Positions 1 through 13,835 of a stretch of 60,000 bases of DNA are shown in pieces (position 1 is the stretch's first letter; every line of letters starts with the position of its first letter). A program made the translations under genes and the position numbers. The notes beneath the pieces are model-generated. The model was not told where the DNA came from. It ran no database searches and was given only the letters and a program-made list of their open reading frames with translations. The DNA is from Symsagittifera roscoffensis (lineage: Eukaryota; Xenacoelomorpha; Acoela; Convolutidae): positions 2,358,001 through 2,418,000 of the forward strand of contig NC_087068.1 of NCBI RefSeq assembly GCF_963678635.1. The letters run 5' to 3'.

Positions 1-1006
1 CTCTTTTTCTGAACCTAATCTGTTCTTTTGCTAAGTTACCAGTTGTGATAATTGAAGGGACAAAGGCGTGGTGAATTGTTGTTTCGAAACAGCAAAATTA
101 ATTTTCGCATGACAGGCATGAAAAAAAAACGCATGAAACAAAAACTATTTCACATGAAACAAAAACAATTCCAACGCGATTGCTACACATTAGTAAACCT
201 TCTTCTGGAGCTTGGTTTGATTTTAACTCTTTTTAGGTAATATAGCAGTATACTTCTCAGGGAAAATTTGACTGACGAAGTTTGAAAAAATTTCCAATTT
301 AATTCAATTGGTTGCATTCTGCGCACTTTTTCTGCTGCCTGAAATATCGCTTCAAAATTTTCCGAAAGGAAGGTGAATCTTAGTCAGAAGCAGATCATGA
401 ATTTATTTGGGCATTCGTTGAGATTTGTTTTTGAAAAAATAGAACTTCGCGTCATTTTTTTTTCTTTTACCTTTTACTGACGAAATTTTACACAGCACAG
501 ACGAGTTGAAGCTATTGATACCGAAATGTATCATTATTGGGGCCAATTTCAAGCGTGTCAATAATTTTGTAGTTTGAATTTTTCAAGCTTAATAAAAACA
601 AAATTATTCGGAATCGAAATTCAAATTGGTTTTGCAATGATTTTTTCTGCTTCCTTTTTAAAACTGATAACCTAATTCAGAAAAAAACGTTCAATCCCAA
701 TAACCTCAGAAGATGCAAAAAAAACTGCAGCGCGAAAATTTGTCGTTGAAAAACGTAAAAACACAACTAAAAAGATCAATTCATAGCAATGCATTAATCA
801 CATTAACAAAAATAATTCAACAACTTACGCTTCATTATCGCGAATTGATGCGCATATTTGATTTTCTTTTGCACCTACAGGCATCAAAAATAACAACCAA
901 AACTGATTGATACGGAAAAATATTCTGTCAATCTGCTTTTTAAAACACATGTCTAAGTAACATAAGCATTTCATCAATAAAGTAATCGAAATGTTACAAT
1001 AGAAAA
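1..1006. other. AT-rich non-coding sequence
   Basis: Left flank of the tandem duplication. It consists of A/T-rich sequence with homopolymer runs; the only open frames are under 70 codons and have the low-complexity Lys/Asn/Phe/Leu composition expected by chance in such DNA. I see no exon, splice-site pair, RNA gene or recognisable repeat in it. Confidence 0.6.
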
Positions 1007-4000
1007 AACTGCGAAAAAAAAACAATAAAAAATTTTGAGAAAAACTATTTTAAAAAGTAGACTCAAACATCTGCTGATAACTATTGAAACTTTTTAAGCA
1101 CTCACTGAGTCGGATTTTTGTGAAGCAATTGATCTAAAAAATCACAACTTACAGAGCAGCGATTCAACCAATCAAAATAAAATTGTTGTAAAAAAATAGA
1201 AATGAAAAATAAATGTAACAAACGAAATTGAGTAAATAATCCAGGCAGCTAAGCCAACATAAACATACACAAAAACAATAACACTACGGCCATTAGATAC
1301 CATCAAAATTATTACTTTTGGAGAACTAGAAACTCCATCAACGCAGTCGTGCTTACAGGAAGAGTTATCAAATAAAATCCAGAAAACTCAGTTCTGCAGA
1401 AAACAATTGTAGTCGAAAAAAGGCATGTTCCTGCTCCAAGCCTTTAATCAAGAAATAGTTTATGCAGGGCGACATTCGAACCTCATCAAACATCAGTAAT
1501 TGAAACAAGAAAAACAACGCTGCTAAAAGACAAACTGTTTTTTAAAAACAGGTGTTCAAATATCAAAAAAATTTACAGGAAAAAGTCATAAAAAAAGCTA
1601 CTCAGGGGGAAATTGTCAACCGAACGCAGTGAACTTTTTTAACGTTTAACACACAATTTTGATAATAAATTGTCGAAATTTACCTCAACTTAACTTCATT
1701 TAAGGCAAATAAACTGAACAATTCCAACATAAGCGCTTGAGTGAAAACACGATTTGCAGGGCAGCATTGCAATTGAATAATTTAATACCATTGAAACAAA
1801 AACGTAGGAACCAAAATGAGTTTTTTTATTTCGAAAACTTCAAGTTCTTCTCATCGTGCTTAAGTGCATTTTTAAAAATTGCCCCTTAATTGACGCAAAA
1901 TGAGGCAGCTAAACCGATGTAAAAATAGCCGAAACCACTAGTGCTAAACAAAAAATAAACCTGGAAAAATTAACAATTGATATGTTTCGAAAATGATATA
2001 TTTACAATACAATGAAAAAGAAACAAATTTTGGGTAAATCAGCAATTTTAAAGTTCACAATTACAAAATGCTTATGAAAAAAATTTATTGGAGAGCTAAG
2101 GGACTAATTAACGGAGTCGTGCACAAATGAACAGTTGTCTAGACAAATACAGAAAACCAGGTTTTCCAGAAAATCGACGTAGTTGAAAATATGGCATGTT
2201 TGTTTTCCAGGCCTTTAATTTAAAAAAAATTTTTGCACGATGGTATTAAGAACCCATCAATTTGCTTAAGGCAAAAACTGAAACGAAAAGCCACTCAACA
2301 GCTGATTGTTAAAAAAGCAGGGCCTGTTAATCGAGCAAATTTTTTCTATGTGAGCACATCTTTTTGAATTGGAGCACGGTTATATTTTTTGTTGATACCT
2401 GGACTAAAAATTTTGAATAACTTGCCGACACTGAAAAATTTCATTGAACTTTTTTGAAATAAAAATTTTGCATTCTGCTCAATTTTGTAAAAAAAAATTT
2501 GCTGCTTGACAATGGCTTCGTAAAAAATAGAGAAATTGTTCAAATCGAAGAAAAACTGAGTCAACCTATCATTCCAGAGAAAAACAAACAATTTCCGAGT
2601 ATAACAGAGAAATCAAAATTATAATTTAAAACCTTAATATGAAAATATTTTCCTTGGAGAGCCAGAAACTACATCCACGGAATCGCTCTTACGCAAAAAA
2701 CTTTTTAGACATTCGGACAGAATCTGCGCGATTTAAATTTGGTGTTGTGAGAAAATGAAAAACGAACAAAAAAATTCGAAAAAGTCAACCACATGTACTA
2801 ATTAAAAAAGCAAATTTCAGAATAAAACAATTAAAGTTCTGGTAAATTACGATTCAAAGTGATCACCTTTTCCGATGATTAGTCTTTTGTAGGGCGGTAG
2901 AGATCAAAATAGACAACCAAAAGATGAAAACACGCAGAAAGAAACAAAGAAAACTTTGCAATCTGTTTGTTTTTTCAATTCGTATTGAAATAACAATTAA
3001 TTTAGCATAAGTAATTTAAGAACTAGATAATGGGAAAAAAGCTGACAGAAAGCAGTGGAGATCTTTTTAAGGGATTAAACGATAAACTACGCAGAACTGC
3101 TGAAAAAATTATTCAGTTTGCCTCGAATCGTTCTCATTTGAGGCAAATGCTCTAAGCAAATCTGAATCCATCGCATATTCAAAAGTGAAGCAAAAATCTT
3201 TTAGGCATTAACTCTGGCAGTTAAAATATTTTTGAGTCTAAATGGAGGTAAAACGAGGCACTTAAGGCGGTTTAAAAATAGCCGAAATCATTCACGCCCT
3301 AGAAAAAACCTGAAAACATAGTATTCTGAAAACGACAGCCTCAATTTATGAGAACAAATATTTTTGAATCTAAATGAGGCAGAACGAGGCTCTTGGGGCG
3401 GTTTAAAATACGCCGAAACAATTTAAGCCCTAGAAAAAACCTGAAAACATTTTCGACGACAGCTCAAATTTTTTGCTTTTATGTATGATTTTTTCAATCT
3501 TGAAAAAAAAAATCCGCAAAATAGGAAACTCTCAACTCTAAGTTGTTATATTTGTAATATGAAAAACGAAAAAAACGGCCAATTAGAAATCAAACAATAA
3601 CTCCTTTAAACTATAAATCCTGAAAAAATTAAACATGTGAACCGCTGATAAAAACAAGATTTAATTTCTGCTAAGTTTCAAAAAGTTATTTATCGGAAAA
3701 AAAATTAGGGGAAAAAACTAAGTGTACTGAACGCATCAATCAACTAAATAATAAACCTCGGAAGAAAACCATTATGGTTTGCACAAACTACGCTTAAGAC
3801 AATCTGATGAACTGTTTTCTCTCTGCATGGACAACAAAAAATTACAACTATCAGTGGAAGATTTGAAGCAAACACAATCCAAATTTTCTTTAAATTTTTT
3901 TTAATAAAATTTTTTATTAAAAAACACGATTTTCAGGTAAAAGTAGTTTTTTGAAACAAAATGATTTGGAGAAGAGCCACACAGAAACGGTTAAAAAATC

Positions 4001-6293
4001 AAATTTTATTGCAGGCAGATGATCTGAGCAAGGCTAACATCAGCGTTTGGCTAATATTGAAAACAGAAGTACAAAATGGCAACCAAAAAACTAAAATAAC
4101 CAAAACAAAAAAACATGTTTGATTGTTAGTTTTGAATTTTTTTTCTGAAGTTTTGTATAGGAATTTCAAGCGTTGCTCCTCGCGCTGGCTTGTGTAGTGT
4201 TATCTACACTTCATTTAACGGGGATTTTACTTGACACAAGTTTAATAGGTCACTATAATGAGATGTTAAATTGCCATTCACTGCAAATTTTTCATATGTC
4301 TACTGAATTCAACCTAATATGTTTACTGAGCTCTATACATTTTCCTTTTTTCTGCAACTTTGGTTGCGTGAAAATTTTTTGTAAATACATTGTTCAAGAT
4401 GCATTTAAGTTGTAGTGCAACGTCGAAGTTTTTCTTTATTTGTTTTTTCAACAAATTTTTAAATCAGCCACTCTGTGTTGGGGTACTTTTAAAGTCCTCC
4501 GTAGGATTGCGAAATAAGCATCCAAATCTGACTGCACAGATCATTTCAATTTACGCAGATATGACCAAAATTTTCAAAGCGTGAATGCACAGATAATTTC
4601 AGTTTACGCAGATACGACCAAAACTTTCAAAGCAAGAATTAAAAAATATATTAAAAACTTCAAGCACCGAACCCTATAGTTGAGACTAGTCAAAGAGTAA
4701 ATTTGATCGCTCAAAACTTTTCAAGTTTCAATAAAGGCGTTTTTAAAATTAATTTTCAATTGTTTTCAAAAAACTTTGGTTTTAGAAAAAATAACAAAAC
4801 TTGAAACTGAACTTTATAGTGGGGTTTGTCAATTTACAATGGAGGGTTGGGAATCTGGCCTACAAATTTGTCAGCTCAAATTCCTTTGGTTTCTGATAAA
4901 TGGTGTTCTTCATAAAATTTTTTTTCAACAAATCTCATTTTAAATGTATTCAACAAAAATGAAACTCTCAATCCTATGGAGGGGTTTTATATCAGTGTAC
5001 AACCAATGGTTGGACATCTGGATTCTAACTGTGAGTGCTCAATTTTTCTTTGTTATTTCGATGTGAAATTATGATTGAATTTCAAAAGTTTTTTCAAAAA
5101 ATTTAGATTGAAATAGTTACGTCTGAAAAAAGAAAGAATTTGGTGGGGTTATTTCAAGGTTATACTTGTAAGCTAAACGTTATAAAAGCAGATTTCGAAA
5201 AGTACTGCCAGTTACAATGAACGATTGCTCAAACCACACACATTTGATTCGTTTATTTAAAAACCTCAATTTCTGACAATTAGTAAAAGTTGTTCTTTGG
5301 AACAAAAGTGCCGATTAAAAGACATCTGCCCTCAAAAGTGTAATTTATAAACGAGAAAGAAGCAAAGATACTTCGAGAACGATGGACAACTTACCGGTAA
5401 AACCATCAAGTCGTTTTCAAGAAGAGACAGACATTCCACATGATTAACTTCACAAAAACTGAGTCCGATATTGGAAAAAAAAACTTTATAAAAAGTCAGT
5501 TAACTGCAAATAGATTTCAAGCCGCTTTGAACTCAGATTGAGTTGAGATACACTACGTTATATAAATTGAGTTTAACATGACCGCAAATTTAAATTCAGA
5601 CAATTCAAAATCGATTTCAAGAAAGACAAAGGCACTAGGTCTAACGAGATCGCAAATATTGATCGTTTTCTTTTGAATGAAACACAGCAAAAACCGCTGC
5701 TGCATTCATAAAAAGACCAAATCAAAGACCTTGAAATCAATCGGCTTTATTGCAGCTAGTACAGGATTCATAACCCGATTTTAAGATTTGGAGGGGCGGA
5801 CGCTAAGCCCCTCCGCTCGATGCTTTTCCACCTCCGAAATAATCTTTTGTTCAGAGGGGGGCACCTAGGACTTTCTAAGGTGGCGATTGGACATTAAAAA
5901 GAAGATTTTGCGGAATTGTTGTGCAGTGCAGGCAGTTTTGAAGAAAAAACAAGTCAAAAATGTTGATTCAGAGCGTTTTTCGGAAGTTTTTAATTAAAAA
6001 TATCGTTTTTCGGTGTGAGGTCCTCCATTAAAGTAAATATATGTTGGTGCGAATAGATCCTTAAGAAAACATTTTAAGGTTCTCATAGAAAATAGTGTAC
6101 TTTAAAGAGTACCAAAGGGGGTGGACGAATCAATGGAAGGTGGATTTGAAAAACTAATTTCAATTAACTACTAGCACGAGTAGTGTTTTAGCTAGTTATT
6201 ACGGTACAATAGACAAAAACAATAAATAAAAAGATGGGGTTTAGAAAAAAAAATTACCTTTTTTGATGACTGCAGATGTGGTAGCTCGAAATT
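1007..6293. repeat. 5.29-kb tandem duplication, copy 1
   Basis: This segment recurs immediately downstream at 6300-11568 in the same orientation with an offset of 5291-5293 bp. Nearly all of it matches with only scattered single-base differences (for example near 1857, 3042, 3137 and 5322). The last roughly 350 bp (about 5930-6290) are clearly more diverged from the second copy. No protein-coding gene is visible; the largest open frames are about 80 codons, hydrophobic or low-complexity and unlike any family I know. The unit contains older internal repeats: three diverged versions of an 'actagaaactccatcaacg' block near 1327, 2098 and 2662, and a roughly 110-bp direct repeat around 3240-3450. 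Confidence 0.9.
3240..3450. repeat. ~110-bp internal direct repeat (two units)
   Basis: Two consecutive versions of a block with the order 'aaatggaggtaaaacgaggc', then 'ggcggtttaaaa', then 'gccctagaaaaaacctgaaa' follow each other here, diverged by substitutions. The same pair is present in the second copy of the 5.29-kb unit around 8530-8745. A more distant version lies at 1892-1970 (with 'aatgaggcagctaaaccgat' and 'aaacctggaaaaat'). This shows that the unit is itself built from old amplified repeats. Confidence 0.6.
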
Positions 6294-6299
6294 CTGCGA

Positions 6300-9200
6300 A
6301 ACTGCGAAAAAAAAACAATAAAAAATTTTGAGAAAAACTGTTTTAAAAAGTAGACTCAAACATCTGCTGATAACTATTGAAACTTTTTAAGCACTCACTG
6401 AGTCGGATTTTTGTGAAGCAATTGATCTAAAAAATCACAACTTACAGAGCAGCGATTCAACCAATCAAAATAAAATTGTTGTAAAAAAATAGAAATGAAA
6501 AATAAATGTAACAAACGAAATTGAGTAAATAATCCAGGCAGCTAAGCCAACATAAACATACACAAAAACAATAACACTACGGCCATTAGATACCATCAAA
6601 ATTATTACTTTTGGAGAACTAGAAACTCCATCAACGCAGTCGTGCTTACAGGAAGAGTTATCAAATAAAATCCAGAAAACTCAGTTCTGCAGAAAACAAT
6701 TGTAGTCGAAAAAAGGCATGTTCCTGCTCCAAGCCTTTAATCAAGAAATAGTTTATGCAGGGCGACATTCGAACCTCATCAAACATCAGTAATTGAAACA
6801 AGAAAAACAACGCTGCTAAAAGACAAACTGTTTTTTAAAAACAGGTGTTCAAATATCAAAAAAATTTACAGGAAAAAGTCATAAAAAAAGCTACTCAGGG
6901 GGAAATTGTCAACCGAACGCAGTGAACTTTTTTAACGTTTAACACACAATTTTGATAATAAATTGTCGAAATTTACCTCAACTTAACTTCATTTAAGGCA
7001 AATAAACTGAACAATTCCAACATAAGCGCTTGAGTGAAAACACGATTTGCAGGGCAGCATTGCAATTGAATAATTTAATACCATTGAAACAAAAACGTAG
7101 GAACCAAAATGAGTTTTTTTATTTCGAAAACTTCAAGTTCTTCTCCTCGTGCTTAAGTGCATTTTTAAAAATTGCCCCTTAATTGACGCAAAATGAGGCA
7201 GCTAAACCGATGTAAAAATAGCCGAAACCACTAGTGCTAAACAAAAAATAAACCTGGAAAAATTAACAATTGATATGTTTCGAAAATGATATATTTACAA
7301 TACAATGAAAAAGAAACAAATTTTGGGTAAATCAGCAATTTTAAAGTTCACAATTACAAAATGCTTATGAAAAAAATTTATTGGAGAGCTAAGGGACTAA
7401 TTAACGGAGTCGTGCACAAATGAACAGTTGTCTAGACAAATACAGAAAACCAGGTTTTCCAGAAAATCGACGTAGTTGAAAATATGGCATGTTTGTTTTC
7501 CAGGCCTTTAATTTAAAAAAAATTTTTGCACGATGGTATTAAGAACCCATCAATTTGCTTAAGGCAAAAACTGAAACGAAAAGCCACTCAACAGCTGATT
7601 GTTAAAAAAGCAGGGCCTGTTAATCGAGCAAATTTTTTCTATGTGAGCACATCTTTTTGAATTGGAGCACGGTTATATTTTTTGTTGATACCTGGACTAA
7701 AAATTTTGAATAACTTGCCGACACTGAAAAATTTCATTGAACTTTTTTGAAATAAAAATTTTGCATTCTGCTCAATTTTGTAAAAAAAAATTTGCTGCTT
7801 GACAATGGCTTCGTAAAAAATAGAGAAATTGTTCAAATCGAAGAAAAACTGAGTCAACCTATCATTCCAGAGAAAAACAAACAATTTCCGAGTATAACAG
7901 AGAAATCAAAAGTATAATTTAAAACCTTAATATGAAAATATTTTCCTTGGAGAGCCAGAAACTACATCCACGGAATCGCTCTTACGCAAAAAACTTTTTA
8001 GACATTCGGACAGAATCTGCGCGATTTAAATTTGGTGTTGTGAGAAAATGAAAAACGAACAAAAAAATTCGAAAAAGTCAACCACATGTACTAATTAAAA
8101 AAGCAAATTTCAGAATAAAACAATTAAAGTTCTGGTAAATTACGATTCAAAGTGATCACCTTCTCCGATGATTAGTCTTTTGTAGGGCGGTAGAGATCAA
8201 AATAGACAACCAAAAGATGAAAACACGCAGAAAGAAACAAAGAAAACTTTGCAATCTGTTTGTTTTTTCAATTCGTATTGAAATAACAATTAATTTAGCA
8301 TAAGTAATTTAAGAACTAGATTATGGGAAAAAAGCTGACAGAAAGCAGTGGAGATCTTTTTAAGGGATTAAACGATAAACTACGCAGAACTGCTGAAAAA
8401 ATTATTCAGTTTGCCTTGAATCGTTCTCATTTGAGGCAAATGCTCTAAGCAAATCTGAATCCATCGCATATTCAAAATTGAAGCAAAAATCTTTTAGGCA
8501 TTAACTCTGGCAGTTAAAATATTTTTGAGTCTAAATGGAGGTAAAACGAGGCACTTAAGGCGGTTTAAAAATAGCCGAAATCATTCACGCCCTAGAAAAA
8601 ACCTGAAAACATAGTATTCTGAAAACGACAGCCTCAATTTATGAGAACAAATATTTTTGAATCTAAATGAGGCAGAACGAGGCTCTTGGGGCGGTTTAAA
8701 ATACGCCGAAACAATTTAAGCCCTAGAAAAAACCTGAAAACATTTGTGACGACAGCTCAAACTTTTTGGTTTTGTATGATTTTTTCAATCTTGAAAAAAA
8801 AAATCCGCAAAATAGGAAACTCTCAACTCTAAGTTGTTATATTTGTAATATGAAAAACGAAAAAAACGGCCAATTAGAAATCAAACAATAACTCCTTTAA
8901 ACTATAACTCCTGAAAAAATTAAACATGTGAACCGCTGATAAAAACAAGATTTAATTTCTGCTAAGTTTCAAAAAAGTTATTTATCGGAAAAAAAATTAG
9001 GGGAAAAAACTAAGTGTACTGAACGCATCAATCAACTAAATAATAAACCTCGGAAGAAAACCATTATGGTTTGCACAAACTACGCTTAAGACAATCTGAT
9101 GAACTGTTTTCTCTCTGCATGGACAACAAAAAATTACAACTATCAGTGGAAGATTTGAAGCAAACACAATCCAAATTTTCTTTAAATTTTTTTTAATAAA

Positions 9201-11568
9201 ATTTTTTATTAAAAAACACGATTTTCAGGTAAACGTAGTTTTTTGAAACAAAATGATTTGGAGAAGAGCCACACAGAAACGGTTAAAAAATCAAATTTTA
9301 TTGCAGGCAGATGATCTGAGCAAGGCTAACATCAGCGTTTGGCTAATATTGAAAACAGAAGTACAAAATGGCAACCAAAAAACTAAAATAACCAAAACAA
9401 AAAAACATGTTTGATTGTTAGTTTTGAATTTTTTTCTGAAGTTTTGTATAGGAATTTCAAGCGTTGCTCCTCGCGCTGGCTTGTGTAGTGTTATCTACAC
9501 TTCATTTAACGGGGATTTTACTTGACACAAGTTTAATAGGTCACTATAATGAGATGTTAAATTGCCATTCACTGCAAACCTTTCATATGTCTACTGAATT
9601 CAACCTAATATGTTTACTGAGCTCTATACATTTTCCTTTTTTCTGCAACTTTGGTTGCGTGAAAATTTTTTGTAAATACATTGTTCAAGATGCATTTAAG
9701 TTGTAGTGCAACGTCGAAGTTTTTCTTTTTTTGTTTTTTCAACAAATTTTTAAATCAGCCACTCTGTGTTGGGGTACTTTTAAAGTCCTCCGTAGGATTG
9801 CGAAATAAGCATCCAAATCTGACTGCACAGATCATTTCAATTTACGCAGATATGACCAAAATTTTCAAAGCGTGAATGCACAGATAATTTCAGTTTACGC
9901 AGATACGACCAAAACTTTCAAAGCAAGAATTAAAAAATATATTAAAAACTTCAAGCACCGAACCCTATAGTTGAGACTAGTCAAAGAGTAAATTTGATCG
10001 CTCAAAACTTTTCAAGTTTCAATAAAGGCGTTTTTAAAATTAATTTTCAATTGTTTTCAAAAAACTTTGGTTTTAGAAAAAATAACAAAACTTGAAACTG
10101 AACTTTATAGTGGGGTTTGTCAATTTACAATGGAGGGTTGGGAATCTGGCCTACAAATTTGTCAGCTCAAATTCCTTTGGTTTCTGATAAATGGTGTTCT
10201 TCATAAAAATTTTTTTCAACAAATCTCATTTTAAATGTATTCAACAAAAATGAAACTCTCAATCCTATGGAGGGGTTTTATATCAGTGTACAACCAATGG
10301 TTGGACATCTGGATTCTAACTGTGAGTGCTCAATTTTTCTTTGTTATTTCGATGTGAAATTATGATTGAATTTCAAAAGTTTTTTCAAAAAATTTAGATT
10401 GAAATAGTTACGTCTGAAAAAAGAAAGAATTTGGTGGGGTTATTTCAAGGTTATACTTGTAAGCTAAACGTTATAAAAGCAGATTTCGAAAAGTACTGCC
10501 AGTTACAATGAACGATTGCTCAAACCACACACATTTGATTCGTTTATTTAAAAACCTCAATTTCTGACAATTAGTAAAAGTTGTTCTTTGGAACAAAAGT
10601 GGCGATTAAAAGACATCTGCCCTCAAAAGTGTAATTTATAAACGAGAAAGAAGCAAAGATACTTCGAGAACGATGGACAACTTACCGGTAAAACCATCAA
10701 GTCGTTTTCAAGAAGAGACAGACATTCCACATGATTAACTTCACAAAAACTGAGTCCGATATTGGAAAAAAAAACTTTATAAAAAGTCAGTTAACTGCAA
10801 ATAGATTTCAAGCCGCTTTGAACTCAGATTGAGTTGAGATACACTACGTTATATAAATTGAGTTTAACATGACCGCAAATTTAAATTCAGACAATTCAAA
10901 ATCGATTTCAAGAAAGACAAAGGCACTAGGTCTAACGAGATCGCAAATATTGATCGTTTTCTTTTGAATGAAACACAGCAAAAACCGCTGCTGCATTCAT
11001 AAAAAGACCAAATCAAAGACCTTGAAATCAATCGGCTTTATTGCAGCTAGTACAGGATTCATAACCCGATTTTAAGATTTGGAGGGGCGGACGCTAAGCC
11101 CCTCCGCTCGATGCTTTTCCACCTCCGAAATAATCTTTTGTTCAGAGGGGGGCACCTAGGACTTTCTAAGGTGGCGATTGGACATTAAAAAGAAGATTTT
11201 GCGGAATTGTTGTGCAGTGCAGGCAGTTTTGAAAAAAAACAAGCCAAAAATGTTGATTGAGAGCGTTTTTCGGAAGCTTTCAATAAAAAAAATCATATTT
11301 CGGCGCGAGGCCCTCCATTAAAGTAAGTATATGTTGCTGCGAATAGATCCTTTAGAAAACATGGAACATGGCGTACTTTAAATAGTACCAAAGGGGGTGG
11401 ACGAATCAATGGAAGGTGGATTTGAAAAACTAATTTCAATTAACTACTAGCACGAGTAGTGTTTTTGCGAGTTATTGCAGTACAATAGACAAAAAAAATA
11501 AGTAAAAAGATAGGCTTAGGAAAAAAATTACCTTATTTGATGACTGCAGATGTGGTAGCTCAAAATTT
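6300..11568. repeat. 5.29-kb tandem duplication, copy 2
   Basis: Second copy of the unit at 1007-6293. It begins at a short shared 'aactgcg' and ends near 'gtggtagctcaaaatt', after which the two copies have different right-hand neighbours. Identity is very high until about 11225, then drops visibly, with substitutions and small indels every few bases. It could be a true tandem duplication or two haplotypes placed in series by the assembler; the sequence alone does not decide. It contains no gene that I can support. Confidence 0.9.
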
Positions 11569-11574
11569 GACCCA

Positions 11575-11950
11575 TTCAAATCAGGCGCGGATAGAAAGAT
11601 TATTTCAGGGCGCGGTGTCTACTTGTTAAAATCGCTCGAGACTTTTGTCAAACTTTTTTTCGGGAAGACAAATCTGATTTTCCGAACTCTCATACATTAG
11701 TGTAAAGACTATATTTTGGTTGCAATGATTTAAAAAACCAAAAACAGCGTTTTTAAGCTTTTTTTGGAAATTTTTTGACCACACACTACTACTCTGACCT
11801 TAAAATTAGTGTATATTAACGCCCGACGCGCTTTTAAAAATTTTAGGGTAATTCGGCCAAAAATGGATGTCGTAAAATATTACCGAAGCTAGATACCTTT
11901 AGTGGTCTGGGAGTTGAATCTCTCATGGAAAAGGGCGTTCTCCCAAATCC
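11575..11950 (+). repeat. Dispersed repeat family A, copy 1
   Basis: This diverged repeat shares, in order, 'gattttccgaactctc', 'agcgtttttaagc', 'tttttggaaattttttgacc' and a terminal 'ggagttgaatctctcatgg' block with the copy at 12520-12840. A reverse-oriented copy lies at 32930-33205. The terminal block resembles a tRNA B box (GGTTCGANNCC), which suggests a SINE-like origin. It has no coding capacity. Confidence 0.55.
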
Positions 11951-12519
11951 GCTACTGATTCTTATTTTCAAGTTCAACTTCGATGTTAGTATACAAGAAC
12001 GAAGTATAAAGATAACTATTTTAAACTAAACAAATCAATCAATATTTTCTGTTTTTGAAGAAGAGGAGACAAATATGAGTAGTAATTTTTCAGTCGCCTT
12101 CAAAAACAACAAAAGAAGAAGCAGAAATGCATCATGTTCACTTTTTATCCGCATTTAGAACTTAATTTGAAGAGCAGCTCCGTTTTTATTTTATTGCTGT
12201 ATTTAAAATTAGCAGGTGTGACGTACGCTTTGAATGGATTTGTTCGTTTTGATGGCTGCGAAATCCTTTAAAACCACACCATAAAAAGTGTCTTTTCAAA
12301 ATGGCTTACAAGTAATAAAACTGGTAGACTAGCTGTCGCGACAATTGACTCCAAAACGGAAAATTCTATCGTAAAATGCTACGAAAGAAGTGGATCCATT
12401 AAGAAAAAACTTTTCAAATATTTTAAAATGACCAAGAATGCCATAAAAAGCTAGCTAATTTATCGTGTTTTTTGCATTTTTGCTAGTGAAAAACAAATTT
12501 AAACTTCTTAATCTTGTTC

Positions 12520-12840
12520 TTCCCTCAAAAACAGGGGCGGATTATCAAAAAATTGACGAAAATTGGCTTTTTTTTATTAGATCGACCAAATTGATATGTC
12601 CGAGCTCTCCCAAAGCACCAAAAAGACCCTGTTTTGCCAAAACTTCTGCGCCGAAGGCAAGATTATGAAAAAAAAACAGGCCAAAAAAGGCGTTTTTAAG
12701 CACTTTTTGGAAAAAAAATTTGACATAACAGGATTTAGAAAAAAATAGAATCCGTCAGCCGAAAATGGATATCTCAAAATAGTACAAAGGGGGACTATTT
12801 GGGTCGGCAGGGGGTCGAATCCCTGAGTCAAAATATTACA
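12520..12840 (+). repeat. Dispersed repeat family A, copy 2
   Basis: Second copy of family A. It starts near 'caggggcggattatc', passes through 'ccgagctctcccaaagcacc' and 'ggcgtttttaagcac', and ends in 'gggggtcgaatccctgag', a good B-box-like stretch. Short open frames on both strands inside it have no protein-like features. Confidence 0.55.
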
Positions 12841-13490
12841 TTTAAAGATATATTTAATAAGCTCCCTCCCCTATGGTATCCAATAAAGAATCTCCACCAC
12901 TCTAAATAAAAACAGTTTAATTAGCATTGGAGATTGAGAATTCTAATATCGCTGCATTCTGAGTGGTCGAAATTTTTCAACACTCTTCTCCCCCTTTTTG
13001 AAAGGAGCGATATTGTAATTGATCCCATTCAACTCTAGAATGAAGCACCTGTATCGAGTGACCACCCTATATTTGTTTGATTAGTCTGTATATATTTCCG
13101 GCTTCAATGGGTCAGGCGTCCAAATAAAAAGTAGGAAGTATCAGAAACTTCTCACAAATGACAGCGTATGACGAAAAACGTTTTCTATGATTCCTCAGAG
13201 AATTATCTTGTTGTTCCGACTTCCGAAGAAAGTGACGGAATTCTTGTGCTCAAAAAGTTTTCTTTCCAGACAACATCAATTTTTGACCAGTCATTTTTGA
13301 CTAATTTTTGAGCCATCTGAAAGGTATTGATGTCATAAGCTGAAAGTTAGACAAACAACATTTAACGTGCGACTACTTTTTGTGGAGGTTTGAAAATTTT
13401 CAAAATAATTAACGCGCGGTATGTTGCGGTCCTAATAGCAGGCACAAACAAGAGCAAATAAATGACAAAAGTAGCTCTAAATATATTTTA
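12841..13490. other. Intergenic sequence, nothing recognised
   Basis: Non-coding sequence between two repeats. It has somewhat more mixed composition than the neighbouring AT-rich DNA, but I find no open frame, splice-site pair or RNA-like fold worth calling. Confidence 0.5.
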
Positions 13491-13539
13491 AAAGTGTAAA
13501 AAGGAAAAAAAAAGGTCCAATGAACCTTTAAAAATAACG

Positions 13540-13835
13540 TTTGCAAGGTGCCGGAATTGAGTTTCAGGCTCTCGCATCGGTCCACGGTCGTTCAAAAATT
13601 TAAAAGCAGTAGCTACCAATAAAGCAGCTAGAGTTGCTATTGATTTACCAATGCTGTGCGGCAAACGTGCTTCCAAATAAAAAAAACTGTTTTCATGTGC
13701 CGGGATCGAACCTCCGACCTGAAGATTACGTGCTCGTATTTGCGCCACGGTTGATTGGAAATATATTAAGACTAGCTGCCAATAAAGCCGCTAGCAATGC
13801 TGTTCATTTGCCTATGATTAGAATTATACCAGAAA
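13540..13835 (-). repeat. Two tandem tRNA-derived (SINE-like) units
   Basis: Two direct copies of a roughly 150-bp unit follow each other (about 13540-13675 and 13690-13835). Read on the minus strand, the second has a tRNA-like module at 13695-13751: an A-box-like 'cgtggcgcaaatacgag' and a near-perfect B box 'ggaggttcgatcccggc'. Both units carry a shared 'aataaagc(a/c)gctag' segment beside the tRNA-like part. The T-arm stem has mismatches and the acceptor stem does not close, so this is a SINE-like relic and not a working tRNA gene. Confidence 0.6.

Noticed and set aside
2346-9875. Pairs of identical 64-81 codon open frames (2346/7639, 4173/9464, 4390/9681) as conserved genes
   Set aside because: They are identical because the DNA is a recent tandem duplication, not because of protein conservation. 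The compositions are low-complexity, and no splice context or domain is present.
13695-13751. Functional tRNA gene
   Set aside because: The A and B boxes are good, but the T-arm has mismatches, no acceptor stem closes, and the unit is duplicated with non-tRNA sequence as in a SINE.
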